NCBI RefSeq assembly: GCF_004011695.2
Contig: NC_082409.1
Span: forward strand, 1,116,001 to 1,180,000
Source: Ascochyta rabiei
Lineage: Eukaryota; Ascomycota; Dothideomycetes; Pleosporales; Didymellaceae
DNA length: 64,000 nt
Direction: 5' to 3'
This document shows, piece after piece, positions 9,949 to 20,955 of the stretch. The translations under genes and the position numbers were made by a program. Within the stretch, counting starts at the first letter, position 1, and every line of letters begins with the position of its first letter. The notes under the pieces were generated by a model. That model made no database searches. It had not been told where the DNA came from and worked only from the letters and a program-made list of their open reading frames with translations.

Positions 9949-11937
9949 CTACAAGAAGACCTCGAGATTGAACTCGACGGTGCTGACCGGGTACGGCAGC
10001 TCGAACTTGTGCAGCACGCTGGGATGCAGGATGCCGAAGACGCCGATTGTGTGGTTTTTGCCCGCGAGGTTGATCTTGATGGCTGCCGCGTGGCCGGGGA
10101 GGAACGTCTTGTCTGTACGGATGATTAGTTTTCTGTTGCAAGTAAGGAAGGCGAAAGGGTGTCAAGACGTACCGTCAACCTCTTCTATCCAGTAGCCCTC
10201 GAGCGCGGCGTTCTTCAGCCCGTCTTCGCGTGTCATGAATTTGCTCCGCAGCATGAGCATCAGGCGATCAAGAAGTCCGTGTACCTGCTCAAAACCAGAA
10301 GTCTTGCCCATGATGGCCGCGGCAAAGTGGCGCTCGTTCCTGCTCTTGCGTTCCTGGCTCTCGTCCTTCAATCCTACGTCGCTGACCTCGAAGATCTTCA
10401 TAGGCACCGAGTGGTGCTTGTTGGAGTTGATTGTCTTCAGCAGCCCCGGCAGCAGGCTCGTGCGGACGAGCTGGTACTCGGCCGTCTTGGGGTTGGCGAG
10501 CTTGATGGCTGTCTTGCCGTCATCGACGCGGTTCAGCCACTCGAAGTTCTCCTCGTGCGAGCAGAGGATGAGAGGCATGACTTCTGTCCAACCGGCGGAT
10601 GCAGACTCGACGCGCACAATGTCGGCGAGCTTGTTGATGGGAAGCGGGGCGGATACAGCGGCGGTTTTGTTGGGGTAGACACGCGGGAGCTTGTTGAAGC
10701 CGTAGGCGATGGAGTAATCCTCCATGATGTCGGCTTGGTGGAGAATGTCTGCTCTTGTGATGGGGACGGACACGTCGAGGATGTTCTTGTCTGTTTTGGA
10801 AGGGGACACATCGTGGCCCATCTTGGAGAGGAGCTTTGAGATCTCCTCTGGTGACAGATCAAGACCTGTGACATTGTTGAGGTAGTCGACCTCGGCCTTC
10901 CACTCGCGTGGGGAGAGATCTGGCGATTCTCTTGACTCGTTGTTGTGGGGAGAGATGATCTTGATGGGCTCTATCGACTCGGCATAGCCTGCGAACATGG
11001 CGATGAGCATGTGGTTCACGATCTCGACCTTTGTCTTGTCGGTTGCTGTGATCTCAATGAAGACATTCTTTGTATCGAGCGTGATTTTGCTGTGGTTACC
11101 GTTGATAATGGGCGGCAGCGACATGACGGTGCGATTTGCGTCGTAGATGACGGGGTAGAGCGGCGAGTCTCTGATGATGTGGAGGTAGCGGCCCAGGTGC
11201 TTGTCTTTCTGCTGGGTGTCAGCCGCATATCCGTTCCAGTACTGTCCTTCCGACGTACCTCGTAGAACTCCATGAGCTGCTTGCCGTTCATCTTCTTCGT
11301 TTGGTTGAGCGGGATGAACTCGATTTCCTCTGGCTTCAGCGCCTCATACGTGAAAGGGCCCTTGACCGCTGCAATACGTTAGCCATGTCACGAGGACCAC
11401 TTTCTGCGCCACCCACTGTCAAGGTCGTGTGTTCCGATGGAGACCAATGTGCGCTGGCGGGCCAGGTTCTGGTGCAGCTTGTCCTGCAGCGCAATGAAGG
11501 AGTCGTATCGTGCTTGTGTGAAAGCAATATTTCGCAGAATGACGCCGGAGCAGAGTTCTCGCACTTGCGCCGTCTGTCTTGGTTAGAAGAAGTTCCGTAG
11601 CAACAAAGACGTCGAGACACACCTCTGGCTTGATGTGCAGCTCCTGCAGCTGTCCGTCCTTGGGCGGTGTGACCTGCCACTTGGGCAGCTTCTCCTTCTC
11701 CAGGAAGACCTTCAGGTTCAGGGCAATGCCCTCGAAGCAGAGCATGTCATATCTGTTCGCAGGGATCTCAATCTTCAGCTGCGGCGGTTGCGCCTGGTCC
11801 TCTGGCTTGGTGCTCTGACTTGTGTCCTCGTCCAATTCGATGCCGAACTCGAAGCATAGCTCGTCGAACTCCTCCGTGGTGTAGTCGCGACCAAGCTCCT
11901 GGAAGAGCGCCGCCTTGTCGACCGCGATGGTAGGCAT
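9949..11937 (-). CDS. FRS1: Phenylalanyl-tRNA synthetase beta subunit, cytosolic
   Basis: This is the beta subunit of the cytosolic alpha2-beta2 enzyme that charges tRNA-Phe. Five exons (11937-11623, 11573-11417, 11368-11259, 11208-10173, 10112-9949) join in frame with 48-60 bp introns and give 593 residues, very close to the usual length of about 595. Visible landmarks are the N-terminal [16 protein letters not shown], the [11 protein letters not shown] segment, the conserved [13 protein letters not shown] stretch of the B3/B4 region, the [11 protein letters not shown] and central B5 part ([16 protein letters not shown]), and the catalytic-core-like half with [10 protein letters not shown] and [17 protein letters not shown]. 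The C-terminus reads [20 protein letters not shown]. It is an essential housekeeping gene. I see nothing irregular in it. Confidence 0.95.
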
Positions 11938-12626
11938 CGTGCGCTGCTGTAGGCTTCAAATGCGGGTTCGTGAAAGATGGTGGGGTGATTGGCGGGGCTG
12001 TCGCGTGCGATGGGCGTCTTGTGGTGCCTGTGTTGCCTCGTGGGGTGGTGCGTAATCAAACTGAAAGCCTATACGAGCTTCGATCAACCTTTCATGTGCT
12101 TGTTAGCAAAGGTTGTGGCGTTGGAGCAGCCGAATAATTATTTCGATATGACTCCGAACTCGAACTTCGAGGTGGTTCCCGCAGCTGCATGTCGAGGGGC
12201 CTGAGCTTCAGACTAGTCCGAAACCGGCCACGGCCGGTTCTCTACCACTTCACATGCAAGATCAAGAGCTGCGTGAGGCTGCTCAAAACGGTTGAGGTGG
12301 TATCATATTGTTTCGTTTTGTATAGTGGTATCCAGGGTCAGGTGCTTGTATGCCACACTGGATAGGTAGCTCCAACGCCGTCAATGCCGCTCGTTCCCCG
12401 CTCTGTGCTGCTATGCGTAACCTGACCGTCAAGTTGCAGTAGATCCTACTCCAAGTCGTCGTGAGATGCTGTAGTTCTCTACAGTCGAATGTGGATAGAT
12501 GCTGGCTGTCGCTTCTATGCATGACACGGCCGTCGTGACCTCGTCAGCCCTTGGTCTATGTCCAGCACATGACCTAAGTATAGACCCAGAAAGAAACGAA
12601 TATAGTTGTGTCGAAGGGACCCAAAT
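11938..12626. other. Intergenic: FRS1 promoter and kinase 3' flank
   Basis: No gene is visible. Both neighbours are on the minus strand, so this stretch must contain the FRS1 promoter and the 3' untranslated region of the kinase gene. A near-perfect palindrome, aaccggcc-ac-ggccggtt, lies at 12222-12239. Confidence 0.5.
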
Positions 12627-14257
12627 TTAGTCTTTCCAGTCCCATACCTGCTTCAGGAAGTGAGCCATGTTGACCTTTTTGGACTTCATCTCCACCATCC
12701 ACGGGTGCTCAAGCATGCGCCAAGGTGTGGCTCGACGAGGACATTCCTTCTCGAGGCTGTGCAATGTTAGTGCAATGTTCTTGGGCAGAGAGTCATTGTC
12801 CTTACCAGCATTCGATGAAGTACTTGAAGTTCTCCGACCACTTGATGCCAGCCTCTGGTTCATCCTTGAGCGTAGGAATTGGTTGTCGAACAATGTAGGT
12901 GAGAAGATCGATGAGACCGGCGCGGGGATTCATTTCTGTGCCATCTGCGGGGAACGGGAAGCGATGTTGTGCGACTTCGAGCAATGTTACACCCAAGCTC
13001 CACACGTCACTGGTGATGGTGTAGCTCTGTCCGGTGATTCGCTCGGGAGCCATGTAGTACGAGGTGCCAATGAAGGTATTGGCGTCACCCTTTGTCCCGA
13101 ACTCACCAGACACACCGAAATCGCACAGTTTGACCTGCCCATTTCTGCAAAGCAGGATGTTGCTTGGCTTGATGTCGCGGTGGATGATGCGGTGGGAGTG
13201 TAGGTAGGTCAGGCCGTTCAGGACACCCTCTGAGACCTTGCCCAGCACCTTCTCACCGGTGCGGCCTCCGAGCTTTTTGACTTCGCGATAGACTGCATCG
13301 AGGGATCCCCCTTCGCAGAACTCCATGGCGATGCTTATCGTGCCCGAGCTGTCGTCAACGAAGGCACCCCAGTATCGGCAGATGTGGTCACTGGCGCAGT
13401 TTTTGTTGAAGGACAGCTCACGCACAATTTGTTTCTTGACGTCCGGGTCGGGATTTGTGGTGATGATCTAGCCATGTTAGTTAGTGGTTGCACTGTGATG
13501 GACACGATGTCTGTACCTTCAAAGCAAATACGGTCTTTCCGCCCTTGAGCTTGCAGCGGGTCACAGCACCGCCGGCGCCCTCTCCAAGACTGCCGAGCTC
13601 TTCGATCATGCCCTTGTTGCTGGCTGCTCTCCAACCCATGTCGTCGAGGTCCTCGACGTCCAGGGGCCGACCTTTCTCCAACGACAGCGACTCGAGGTCG
13701 GGCATGGGTTGGCTGCTGGCTCCTCTTTGCATGGCGGCGCCGCCCTCGCTCCCGCCTTGTGAGATGGCCGAGATGGGGTCGGTGGCCTGGTTGGGTTCCT
13801 GTAGCGTAGAGAAGCCCGAGCCGTTCTGGTAGGAGGATGCAGATCCATTTGCTTGCATCTCGCCAAAGCTACCAGACCTCGAGTTTGCGCTTGCGTCGCT
13901 CGAGTTTGCAGAGAGGCCGGTGGATATCTGCAGCGGGGGCAGTCCTTGTGGTGTCCGGCTAGAGCCCATGGGGGTCGCGAGCTGTAATCGTGGGCGGCCG
14001 CCCTCTTGTGGTGTGGTGTTGGAGCCCATGGGGGTGGCCAGCTGCAGGCGGGGAGGCATAGGGCGACCCATGCCGGGCTGCCCGTCGCTTGTGCCGTTCA
14101 CGACGTGTCGAGCGTTCGGCGACGCGGGTATGGAAAGGCCCAGGGCGGGTTTGCGAGGGCCACGGCCGCCGGGGACAGGCGCGCGGAGAAGGGGCACGGG
14201 CGAGGCCATGTTGGGCTGGGGACTCGACGCCCCGTTTGCAGAGAAACCGGGCAGCAT
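12627..14257 (-). CDS. MKK1: MAP kinase kinase of the cell-wall-integrity pathway (Mkk1/2 type)
   Basis: Dual-specificity kinase acting between the MAPKKK Bck1 and the MAPK Slt2/Mpk1 in cell-wall stress signalling. Exons 14257-13517, 13467-12806 and 12756-12627, with two 49-bp introns, give 510 residues. The N-terminal tail is Ser/Pro/Gly-rich and carries [11 protein letters not shown] and [11 protein letters not shown], both typical of fungal Mkk1/2. The kinase domain shows the glycine loop LGEGAGGAV (about 228-236), the ATP lysine in VFALK (247), HRDIKPSN (343-350), DFGVSGEFG (363-371), the activation segment [19 protein letters not shown], and the C-terminal VWDWKD. A second in-frame ATG 16 codons in (MASPVPLL) could be the real start. 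A CAG microsatellite lies upstream. Confidence 0.93.
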
Positions 14258-17232
14258 GTATAGTAGCCGTCTGCTTGCTCACCAGAGCGCTCTTATGACT
14301 ACTGTGGTACGACTATCAGTGCAGCAGCAGCAGCAGCACGTGCTACTACGGAGGATGTGCCTGCCGTGCGGGTAGTACAGCGGACGACCAGTCAGCCAAG
14401 TGTGCGGAAACCCCGGGCACGTCCTGGAGATGCTCAGAGGGGGGTTCTCTTGCGGTGGTGCACGCCGGTCGTGTGGGTTCCAGCAGTGCGGTTCGCTGCC
14501 GTCAGCCGAGGAATGCTGACCGGCTCTTGCAAAGTGGAAGGAACGAGGAGGTGGGAGGAACGGGCTGTGGCAGCTGTAAGAGCTGGGCGAATGACGTTGG
14601 TGGGCCACGAGTCCTGGGCAGGTGCGGCTCGTAGGCGGCAGGCACGACTCGGTGCGGGTAAGGCTGCGAGGCGGCGAGGCGGCGAGGCGGCGAGGCTGCG
14701 AGGGGTGGATGTGTAGTCGCCGAGTGTTGGTGACGGACGGGGGGGAGTGCAATGCAACGCTGCAGAGGGCGGTGCAGGAGGACCACACAGTCTCGGCAGT
14801 GAAAGGCGTGGCCACCGCGGCTTGTTTCAGGACGCTGCCCGTGGGAGGGGCTCACGACAAGACAACCTGTGGAGAGCCTAGAGGTGAGCCGGCCGGCGAG
14901 TGCTGAACAAGGCTTGCCGAGAAGGGCAAAAGCAAAAAGGCACTCGTGCAATCAGTGGTTGCGGAACTTTTGGACAGCCACGCTGAAGACTCGCGGGAAC
15001 TAGCGATTGACAGGCAAGACACCAGCTTTGCAGCCAGAGAACAGCTTGAGAACAGCTGATAACGAGCGTGAGGGAGAGCAGGCAGAGCAGGCAGAGCATG
15101 CAGCGAGAACAGCCCCACCAAGACAAGACGTCCAGCTCCAGCTCCAGCTCCAGCGCGCACGGCAGCACGGGAAGGCGAGGCGCTTATGGCTCATTGACGA
15201 ACCCACCTGCAAGCGCTGACCTTGGGTGCCCGCCTTTTCTGGGACGACTGGCTGTCAACCTTGCTTCAACAGTCTTTAGCAACGTACTCGTTTCTCATTC
15301 GCTGGCAGCGTATTCATTTCTCGTTCCAGGGCTCGACGTAATGCGCTTCAACGGTCCCTGCCGCTCTGCCTCGACCTTGTTGTGTCAAACGGTGCCGCCG
15401 CCGAAGGCATCATCTGACGTCGCCCAGTATTTGGCAGCAATCCTTCTGGCGACCGCCCAGTCCTTGCCTGCAGGAGTGGCCTCGAAGCTGTCGTCTTTGT
15501 CGTCGAGGTCCTTTGATCCAGTGCGAAACCCAGGTGGCACCGACAGAGACCCGCGTTCAGCCTGAACGCCGTCTCGAAGCAAACACTTCTTCGTGCTAGC
15601 TGACGTTAGACACGCCTCTGCTCACCACGACGCTCAGCATCGCGATCCATGTTCAGCTATCATTCGATGCTCACCTCTCCACTCCCGACATGAAGACGAA
15701 AGAAGCACTCTGCTAGCTAGCCCTGCATCTGATTTCAGGCATGCGCTCTCCAATCGAGCACTTGGCATGCGCGCTCTACCCCGTCTCTCCTCATCTTGGC
15801 AATCGTCTTCTCTGTCTCATGAAGCGCTGACGCTCCACCGCGCATGGCCTCCCGTTCACACCCGTCCTGCGGCTGCCCCCGCCGCGCTACCAGAATGCAA
15901 CACAACATCAGCCGCCCTTCAGCTAACCAGAACAACTGGTGCAACCACACACATCCGCCTTCAGAAGCTCTGGGAGCTTGGCCCAATATCCTGTGTACAA
16001 GAGTGGCGCAAACAATTCGGGAGATATCAAGCGAAGACGCGCTCACAGCACCCTGCTGCATTACTGTCATGCACGCAGTCTTCAGCCTCACGCTAAGCTG
16101 GAATGCTGCACAGCCCAAACCACGACAGAATGAGCTTTCAACTGAGAACACTCTGTTCTGTCACCGGCCTGACGCGTCTGAAGCAGGGCATCACCGATAA
16201 CAGGCTAGTTCATACGCAGTCCTCATCAGTCCTGCGCTACTTATCCCCACAAAGCACTCTACGCATCCACGAAAAGAGCAAATACTATCATCATCTGCTC
16301 TCAAACAACAAAGCTCTACCGTCCTAAGCGCAGACAGCTAAGCCAATCATTACAATGCTGGGGAGCAATTCCGCTGCGGTTGTTCCAGGTCCCGAATATG
16401 GCATATCCACAAACCAGCGTCGCCATCAATGCCTATCGAAGGGGAGACCGCAACGTGTTCTTCTGAGAAGGAAAGTGCTGTTTCTCTTTTTGTTTCTCTT
16501 TTTGTTTTTATTTGGTTTTTTGAAAACCCATACCCTCGACCACGGGCTGCTGAATGCGAGAACCTGGAGCTCTACTAAGCGATACTGAACCAGAGTTCAC
16601 AAACGATACATCCCAGAACCATGTGTGAAAGCGAGGCAAAGTACGACCTCCTCCCCACAGCCCTGCATGCTCCACACTCGCTCTAGACTCAAGTGAACCT
16701 GAACCACAAGAGAGATAGTCATGCGCACGCTCCAGAAATCCATTTTCCCACCCCAGCTGCTTTTGGACCGCGAGTTTAAGCACCTCAGCAAAACTTGAGA
16801 CTTGGTGATTCGAGGATAGTTTACAGCGAATAGCGAGCAGACCATACCATTAAAGTCAGCCAACCCCGCACGGCGAGCTGGCAGGGTCGATGTAAACCCC
16901 TCTTCAGGTCGGATGATATGGTTAGTTATTCCACAGCGTTATGTAGAGGCGGGATTTGTCCATCTCTATGTCCGCTCGCTCGTTCGCTCTGCGCATTCGG
17001 TTTGGTTCAAGGTGCGAGGTCTGAACCCTTGGATTCGGCACCGAGGGTGAGTGTTGGTATGCGGAGTCAATATACAACAAGGCTCGGTGTGTGAGTGTTT
17101 GCAAAATCTGCGTGTTTGAACTTGGTTGGGATGAAAGGGGGAGGGAGATGGGAGTATAAAAGGTGACCAGACTGGCGAGGTCTACTTCCTCAATCACCCA
17201 ACCCCCCTCCTTTCCACAAACTCCTCACGAAA
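14258..17232. other. Intergenic 3 kb with simple repeats
   Basis: No gene is supported. Low-complexity tracts are a CAG run (about 14316-14336), an 8-bp GAGGCGGC-type array (about 14662-14703), a CCAGCT run (about 15132-15154), and a T-rich tctttttgtttctc tract (about 16480-16520). Antiparallel frames at 15593-16096 (+) and 15735-16151 (-) look accidental. The interval separates the kinase promoter (left) from the secreted-protein promoter (right). Confidence 0.5.
17155..17162 (+). promoter_or_regulatory. TATA box of the secreted protein gene
   Basis: TATAAAAG lies 78 bp before the ATG at 17233. It is followed by a CT-rich stretch (ccccctcctttcc) just upstream of the start. This is the usual architecture of a strongly induced fungal gene. 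Confidence 0.6.
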
Positions 17233-17799
17233 ATGAAGTCTTTCTACATCATCATCATCGCCTCGGCATTTTTGGCGCTCATTGCTGCTGTCCCCCTCCG
17301 CGGCGACGCCAATTACCTCATCAACACTCTCAGTCCCACGTCAAGCACCTCCGCACTGCTCTCCGCCCTGGCTGCAGGGGTTGCCGAGAACCCTCCCGTT
17401 GGCTCCGTGTCTACGACCAAGACTCCCCGTGCAATTATCGATGTGTGCGGAGGCTGCATGTTGCCTCCCTTCCCGGCTGGAATCCACTGCGCGATCCAGT
17501 GTAACGGGTCCCCGCACCGTCACGGTGTTAACTCTCTCCCCGTCGACCCCGTCGACGCGACTACCTCCACGGTTCGGCAAGGAGCAGACGCCGCAGATGT
17601 TGATCTCGATGAGAGACCTCCCACGCCCCCGCTGCCATCTGACCTCGAGCTGGACGGGGGTATCAGCACCGCCATCGAGTCATCTAACCCCTCTGCGCTC
17701 GAGCAGGGCGCTACTGCTGGACTTCTCGACACAGTCTTTGGTAGCTGCCGCTGGCCTATGAATTTCTTTTTTGGTTGCGAACTGGATGAAAACGAGTAA
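17233..17799 (+). CDS. Small secreted cysteine-containing protein (effector-like)
   Basis: An intronless frame of 188 residues begins with a strong signal peptide (MKSFYIIIIASAFLALIAAVP). The mature protein has exactly six cysteines: a CxxC pair at VCGGC, HCAIQC, and two near the end (SCRW, GCELDENE). That number suits three disulfides. Between them is a disordered Pro/Asp/Ser-rich segment. No domain is recognised. Size, secretion, even cysteine count and a TATA-driven promoter match the profile of fungal effectors or secreted signalling proteins, but this is inference from form only. A second secreted gene follows 860 bp downstream on the same strand. Confidence 0.75.
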   Translation: MKSFYIIIIASAFLALIAAVPLRGDANYLINTLSPTSSTSALLSALAAGVAENPPVGSVSTTKTPRAIIDVCGGCMLPPFPAGIHCAIQCNGSPHRHGVNSLPVDPVDATTSTVRQGADAADVDLDERPPTPPLPSDLELDGGISTAIESSNPSALEQGATAGLLDTVFGSCRWPMNFFFGCELDENE

Positions 17800-18656
17800 A
17801 ACTCTTGATTTGCCGCGGTTTACCACAAAATCCTTCCAGCTGGCGGTCGGAAGAGCGCGGGATATGAGAAGAGTGCAGAGGGACTGGCATGGATGGCAGT
17901 CACTCGGATGCCTCAGCCTTACGGATAGCGCTGGTATATGGGAGGGTAATGGGCGTTAGTCGACCATCGAAAATCATACACCTCACGCGAAATACTGGTG
18001 CATATCATTTGGTTCCTGTGCCCTTGAATTATCTCTCCCCTTCTCACATTGATCGTGTGCTGTTACTATTTACCTATACGCCGACGGGTTGCGACCTTCC
18101 ACTCGAGCAGTGTCGCTTAGACTGCGACCAGTCCGCCCACAGCCAGGGTGAAGATCTTCGGTCTTTCCCATCACCTGCCGCAGGAGTAGTAATCTGACCG
18201 ACTTCGGTATTCGTAGCAAATGCAAATATTTCAACAACCATGACAGTGATGTGTCTCCTTAGTGACGTGATCGATGGGGTATTCAACGACGCGTTCGCAG
18301 GAGATTGGCGAACTGGGTTCCATCATCAGCCCTTAGATCCAGATTTCAGCTTTTCCCTTATTATCGTGACCTAGTGGATGTGCCCAGGACAGAAACACGG
18401 TTCTGTATCGGCGAGCACTGCTTGGGGACAAAGTGCGGAGGCGTCCCGATTCTGCGACCACAACAAATCTGCATTGCACGTTGGACGATTGGTCTGAGAG
18501 AATATGGTAGCAAATCGAACCTGGGCAAGAACCATGGTTGCTGGGGGGTAGATGCACATTCAATATATATTCAGCTGGCCCGCCTCTTTATATTCGCCAG
18601 CATCAACTACCACTACCTTCCGGATCAATCTTTGTATCGCCGATATTGAGATCATC
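17800..18656. other. Intergenic between two secreted-protein genes
   Basis: No gene is visible. It holds the terminator region of the upstream gene and the promoter of the downstream one. AT-rich TATA-like stretches (caatatatattc near 18560 and ctttatattc near 18587) lie 70-100 bp before the ATG at 18657. Confidence 0.5.
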
Positions 18657-19619
18657 ATGAAGCCAACCATGTTCCTGACCGCTGCCTTCGCAGCCCTTGT
18701 TACTGCCGCAGCTCTGCCTGTTCTTGAGATCAGCAGCAGCCCAGTCGCCGCCACTTCAGTCTCTGTCGAGAGCGCTTCGACTACCTCTACGCTGACCTCC
18801 GAGCTGTATCAACGCCTGAACGACACCGCCACCTCTGGTGCCACTGTCAGTTCCGTGACTGCGTCCGCAGTGCCCCAAGAGTCCAGCATTGGAAACCACA
18901 ATCTTCACGATGCCGATGTCGTCGTCGACGCTTTGACCGCCTCCGACCCTAGCCAGGAGTCAACAGGCTGGGAGTACGAGGAACACTCCATCAACACACG
19001 CTTGACAGACCTGATCCGCCTCATCACCTCCCTCGGCCACATTCACCAGGCTATCCTTGAGGTGGAGCCACTCAACTTCTCTCCTACCGAGACTGATGCA
19101 GACAGCTACATCCACAAGTGGATGTACAGATACATCTTTCAGTCAGACGTAGACGCACGCAAGAGCGAAGCTCAAAGCTTGTTGAGGGTGGTACGTCGTC
19201 AGTCATCGCGCGAGGTGCTGGTGTGGGCTAAAGGGCTCAAGTCAGCTGCGTACCAATTCGTTGGTCGCGAGGTGAAATACATCGAGAGTCAAGTCTATGG
19301 GAAGGAAAAGCAGTACGTCAGGGCCACAGTCACAAGTATGTGGGATGAGGCATTTTCTTCGGAGGACATCGACCTGCTTGTTACCGGCGCTGCCGCGGAT
19401 ACCTCCTTGGCCCACTCAGACGGGTGCGGGTTATTCTGCGAAGAAGACGATGTTGACGATGCGATGGACGAGATGGATATCGCCGTTGAATGTCACTGCA
19501 TCCAGGGATTCGACGAGTGCCCCGTGGCCGGATGGGTTCTTGAAGCTGCGAAGAAAATGTGCGAGAAGGACCCATGGGGGCCTGGAGATGGCCCGGATGA
19601 TGTTGCTCAAGTTGAGTAG
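18657..19619 (+). CDS. Secreted protein with C-terminal six-cysteine region
   Basis: An intronless frame gives 320 residues from the ATG that opens the signal peptide MKPTMFLTAAFAALVTAAALP. An in-frame ATG 35 codons upstream would bury that peptide, so I reject it. A Ser/Thr/Val-rich linker (about 22-75) is followed by a helical central region (NTRLTDLIRLITSLGHIHQA and on). All six cysteines sit in the last 75 residues (GCGLFCEEDD, VECHCIQGFDECP, KKMCEKDP), beside an acidic stretch EEDDVDDAMDEMD. No named domain is recognised. Placement next to another six-cysteine secreted gene suggests a small cluster of host- or environment-facing proteins. Confidence 0.75.
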   Translation: MKPTMFLTAAFAALVTAAALPVLEISSSPVAATSVSVESASTTSTLTSELYQRLNDTATSGATVSSVTASAVPQESSIGNHNLHDADVVVDALTASDPSQESTGWEYEEHSINTRLTDLIRLITSLGHIHQAILEVEPLNFSPTETDADSYIHKWMYRYIFQSDVDARKSEAQSLLRVVRRQSSREVLVWAKGLKSAAYQFVGREVKYIESQVYGKEKQYVRATVTSMWDEAFSSEDIDLLVTGAAADTSLAHSDGCGLFCEEDDVDDAMDEMDIAVECHCIQGFDECPVAGWVLEAAKKMCEKDPWGPGDGPDDVAQVE

Positions 19620-19949
19620 TCTTCAAGCTGACTTAAGCTTGGGGTGCTGTCAACCTGGAGCCAGCTATTCGTTGAATGTGTATGGTAACGTAGGGGCGCA
19701 TGATCAGGTCAGCCACTACTTGCAAGATACGGCTCTGCTTGTGAATGAGTGTGTCCGTATTCTGCTTGTCAGCCAGTATGTCCATATGTTAGATAGACAT
19801 GCCCAATAAATGCATGACCTGCCACCAAAGCGCTCAGAATGTGGGTTTCGGTGTAAGGCTTCTACGCCGTTGGATTGTCTAAGAGCACATGTCGACTATT
19901 TGTACACATCTCCGCCCCCAGTATCTTTCCCAGTCTCAATGGCTTCCGC

Positions 19950-20309
19950 TTACAACTTGCTGATGAACAGACGGGCGGCGAACAGGCGGACGCGCTGGGG
20001 TAGGATGTACTTGGAGAAGACGTAGATGAGGGTGGGGAGGAGGACAAAGGCCACAGTGGTCTCGTTGACGAAGAAGAAGGGGATCAGCTGGGGCATGGCT
20101 GACTTGAGGATGGTCTGCGTGCTGTTAGTCGGCCGTTCCTCCTGCGCGGTGTTGAAAGCGAGTCTGACCATCTGCTGGGCGCCGACCTCGGGCGTCTTCT
20201 TCTGCTGCTGGCTGGCGAGCGCGGGGCGGGCCATGACGGCGGGACGGACAGCTGTGGGCGCGCGGAAGGCGGCCCTGGCGAAAGGGCGGAGGAAGCGGGT
20301 GGTGTTCAT
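19950..20309 (-). CDS. ATP8: Nuclear-encoded ATP synthase F0 subunit 8 with mitochondrial presequence
   Basis: The last 48 residues (MPQLIPFFFVN through to RLFISKL) match the full length and pattern of fungal Atp8, the small F0 stator subunit normally encoded in mitochondrial DNA: MPQL(V/I)PF start, one membrane helix (VAFVLLPTLIYVFSKYIL) and the basic tail. Here they are preceded by a 71-residue Arg/Ala-rich leader without acidic residues in its first 40, a typical matrix-targeting presequence. Total length is 119 residues if read straight through. A 54-bp in-frame segment (20168-20115) has donor, CTAAC branch and CAG acceptor and may be an intron (protein then 101 residues). The ancestral start Met is retained at residue 72. 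This indicates transfer from mitochondrion to nucleus. Confidence 0.85.
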   Translation of the reverse strand: MNTTRFLRPFARAAFRAPTAVRPAVMARPALASQQQKKTPEVGAQQMVRLAFNTAQEERPTNSTQTILKSAMPQLIPFFFVNETTVAFVLLPTLIYVFSKYILPQRVRLFAARLFISKL

Positions 20310-20955
20310 CGTGGGCGGTCTGTGGTCTGCAGTCAGCGGGCGCGAGCGCGGGGGCGGAGAGGCCAATGGCAGCGGAAGAGCCTGGTGGCGGGGGATGGAC
20401 GCACTGGAGAAGCGTGGGCGGACCGGGGAGATGCGCGGTGATGGAGTTGCGGGAGGAAGGCGGCGGTGGTGGTGGAGCGTCGTGAGCCAAAAGCTCTTGC
20501 TGAGCTGCACGCGGAAAGAACCGCGTCACGTGGCTTGGCATCGAACATAAATTTCAAACTCCAGCTTTGCTCAAACCTCATCTTGATGTCATCAGACTCT
20601 CGCAACTACGCATAGCTTCACCTTTGGTGCAACTCCTGCAGTTTGTAGTGATCGTTGTGCGTGTATCAGCATTCAGAGACTCCTTCTGTCTCTCGCGCCC
20701 AAGATCTCACTGACTACTCGACTGAGCCACAACTAACCACAACCCATCCACATCCACGTTCCATCTGCGCATCACGCGTGCAGAAATGTCTTGGTGTCCG
20801 TTGCTGATGATTTGGTGAACCACTGACCCCTCACGCATACTAATCGCACCATGCTCTAGCCTTCCTTTGAGCCGCCGGACGACAGGCAAACTCTGTATAA
20901 GGTCAGGTTGAATTCCAGACTATCACCAACAGAAAAACACGCCGTCCCACACAAT
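20310..20955. other. Divergent promoter region, ATP8 / NmrA-like gene
   Basis: No gene is visible. The neighbours diverge, so this 646-bp stretch should contain both promoters. The ATP8 side is GC- and purine-rich; the other side is CA-rich without a clear TATA box. Confidence 0.5.

Noticed and set aside
9926..10840. Plus-strand frames antisense to FRS1
   Set aside because: They mirror the highly constrained FRS1 coding frame and have no independent support.
15593..16151. Overlapping antiparallel frames of 167 and 138 codons
   Set aside because: Neither resembles a known protein, and they exclude each other.
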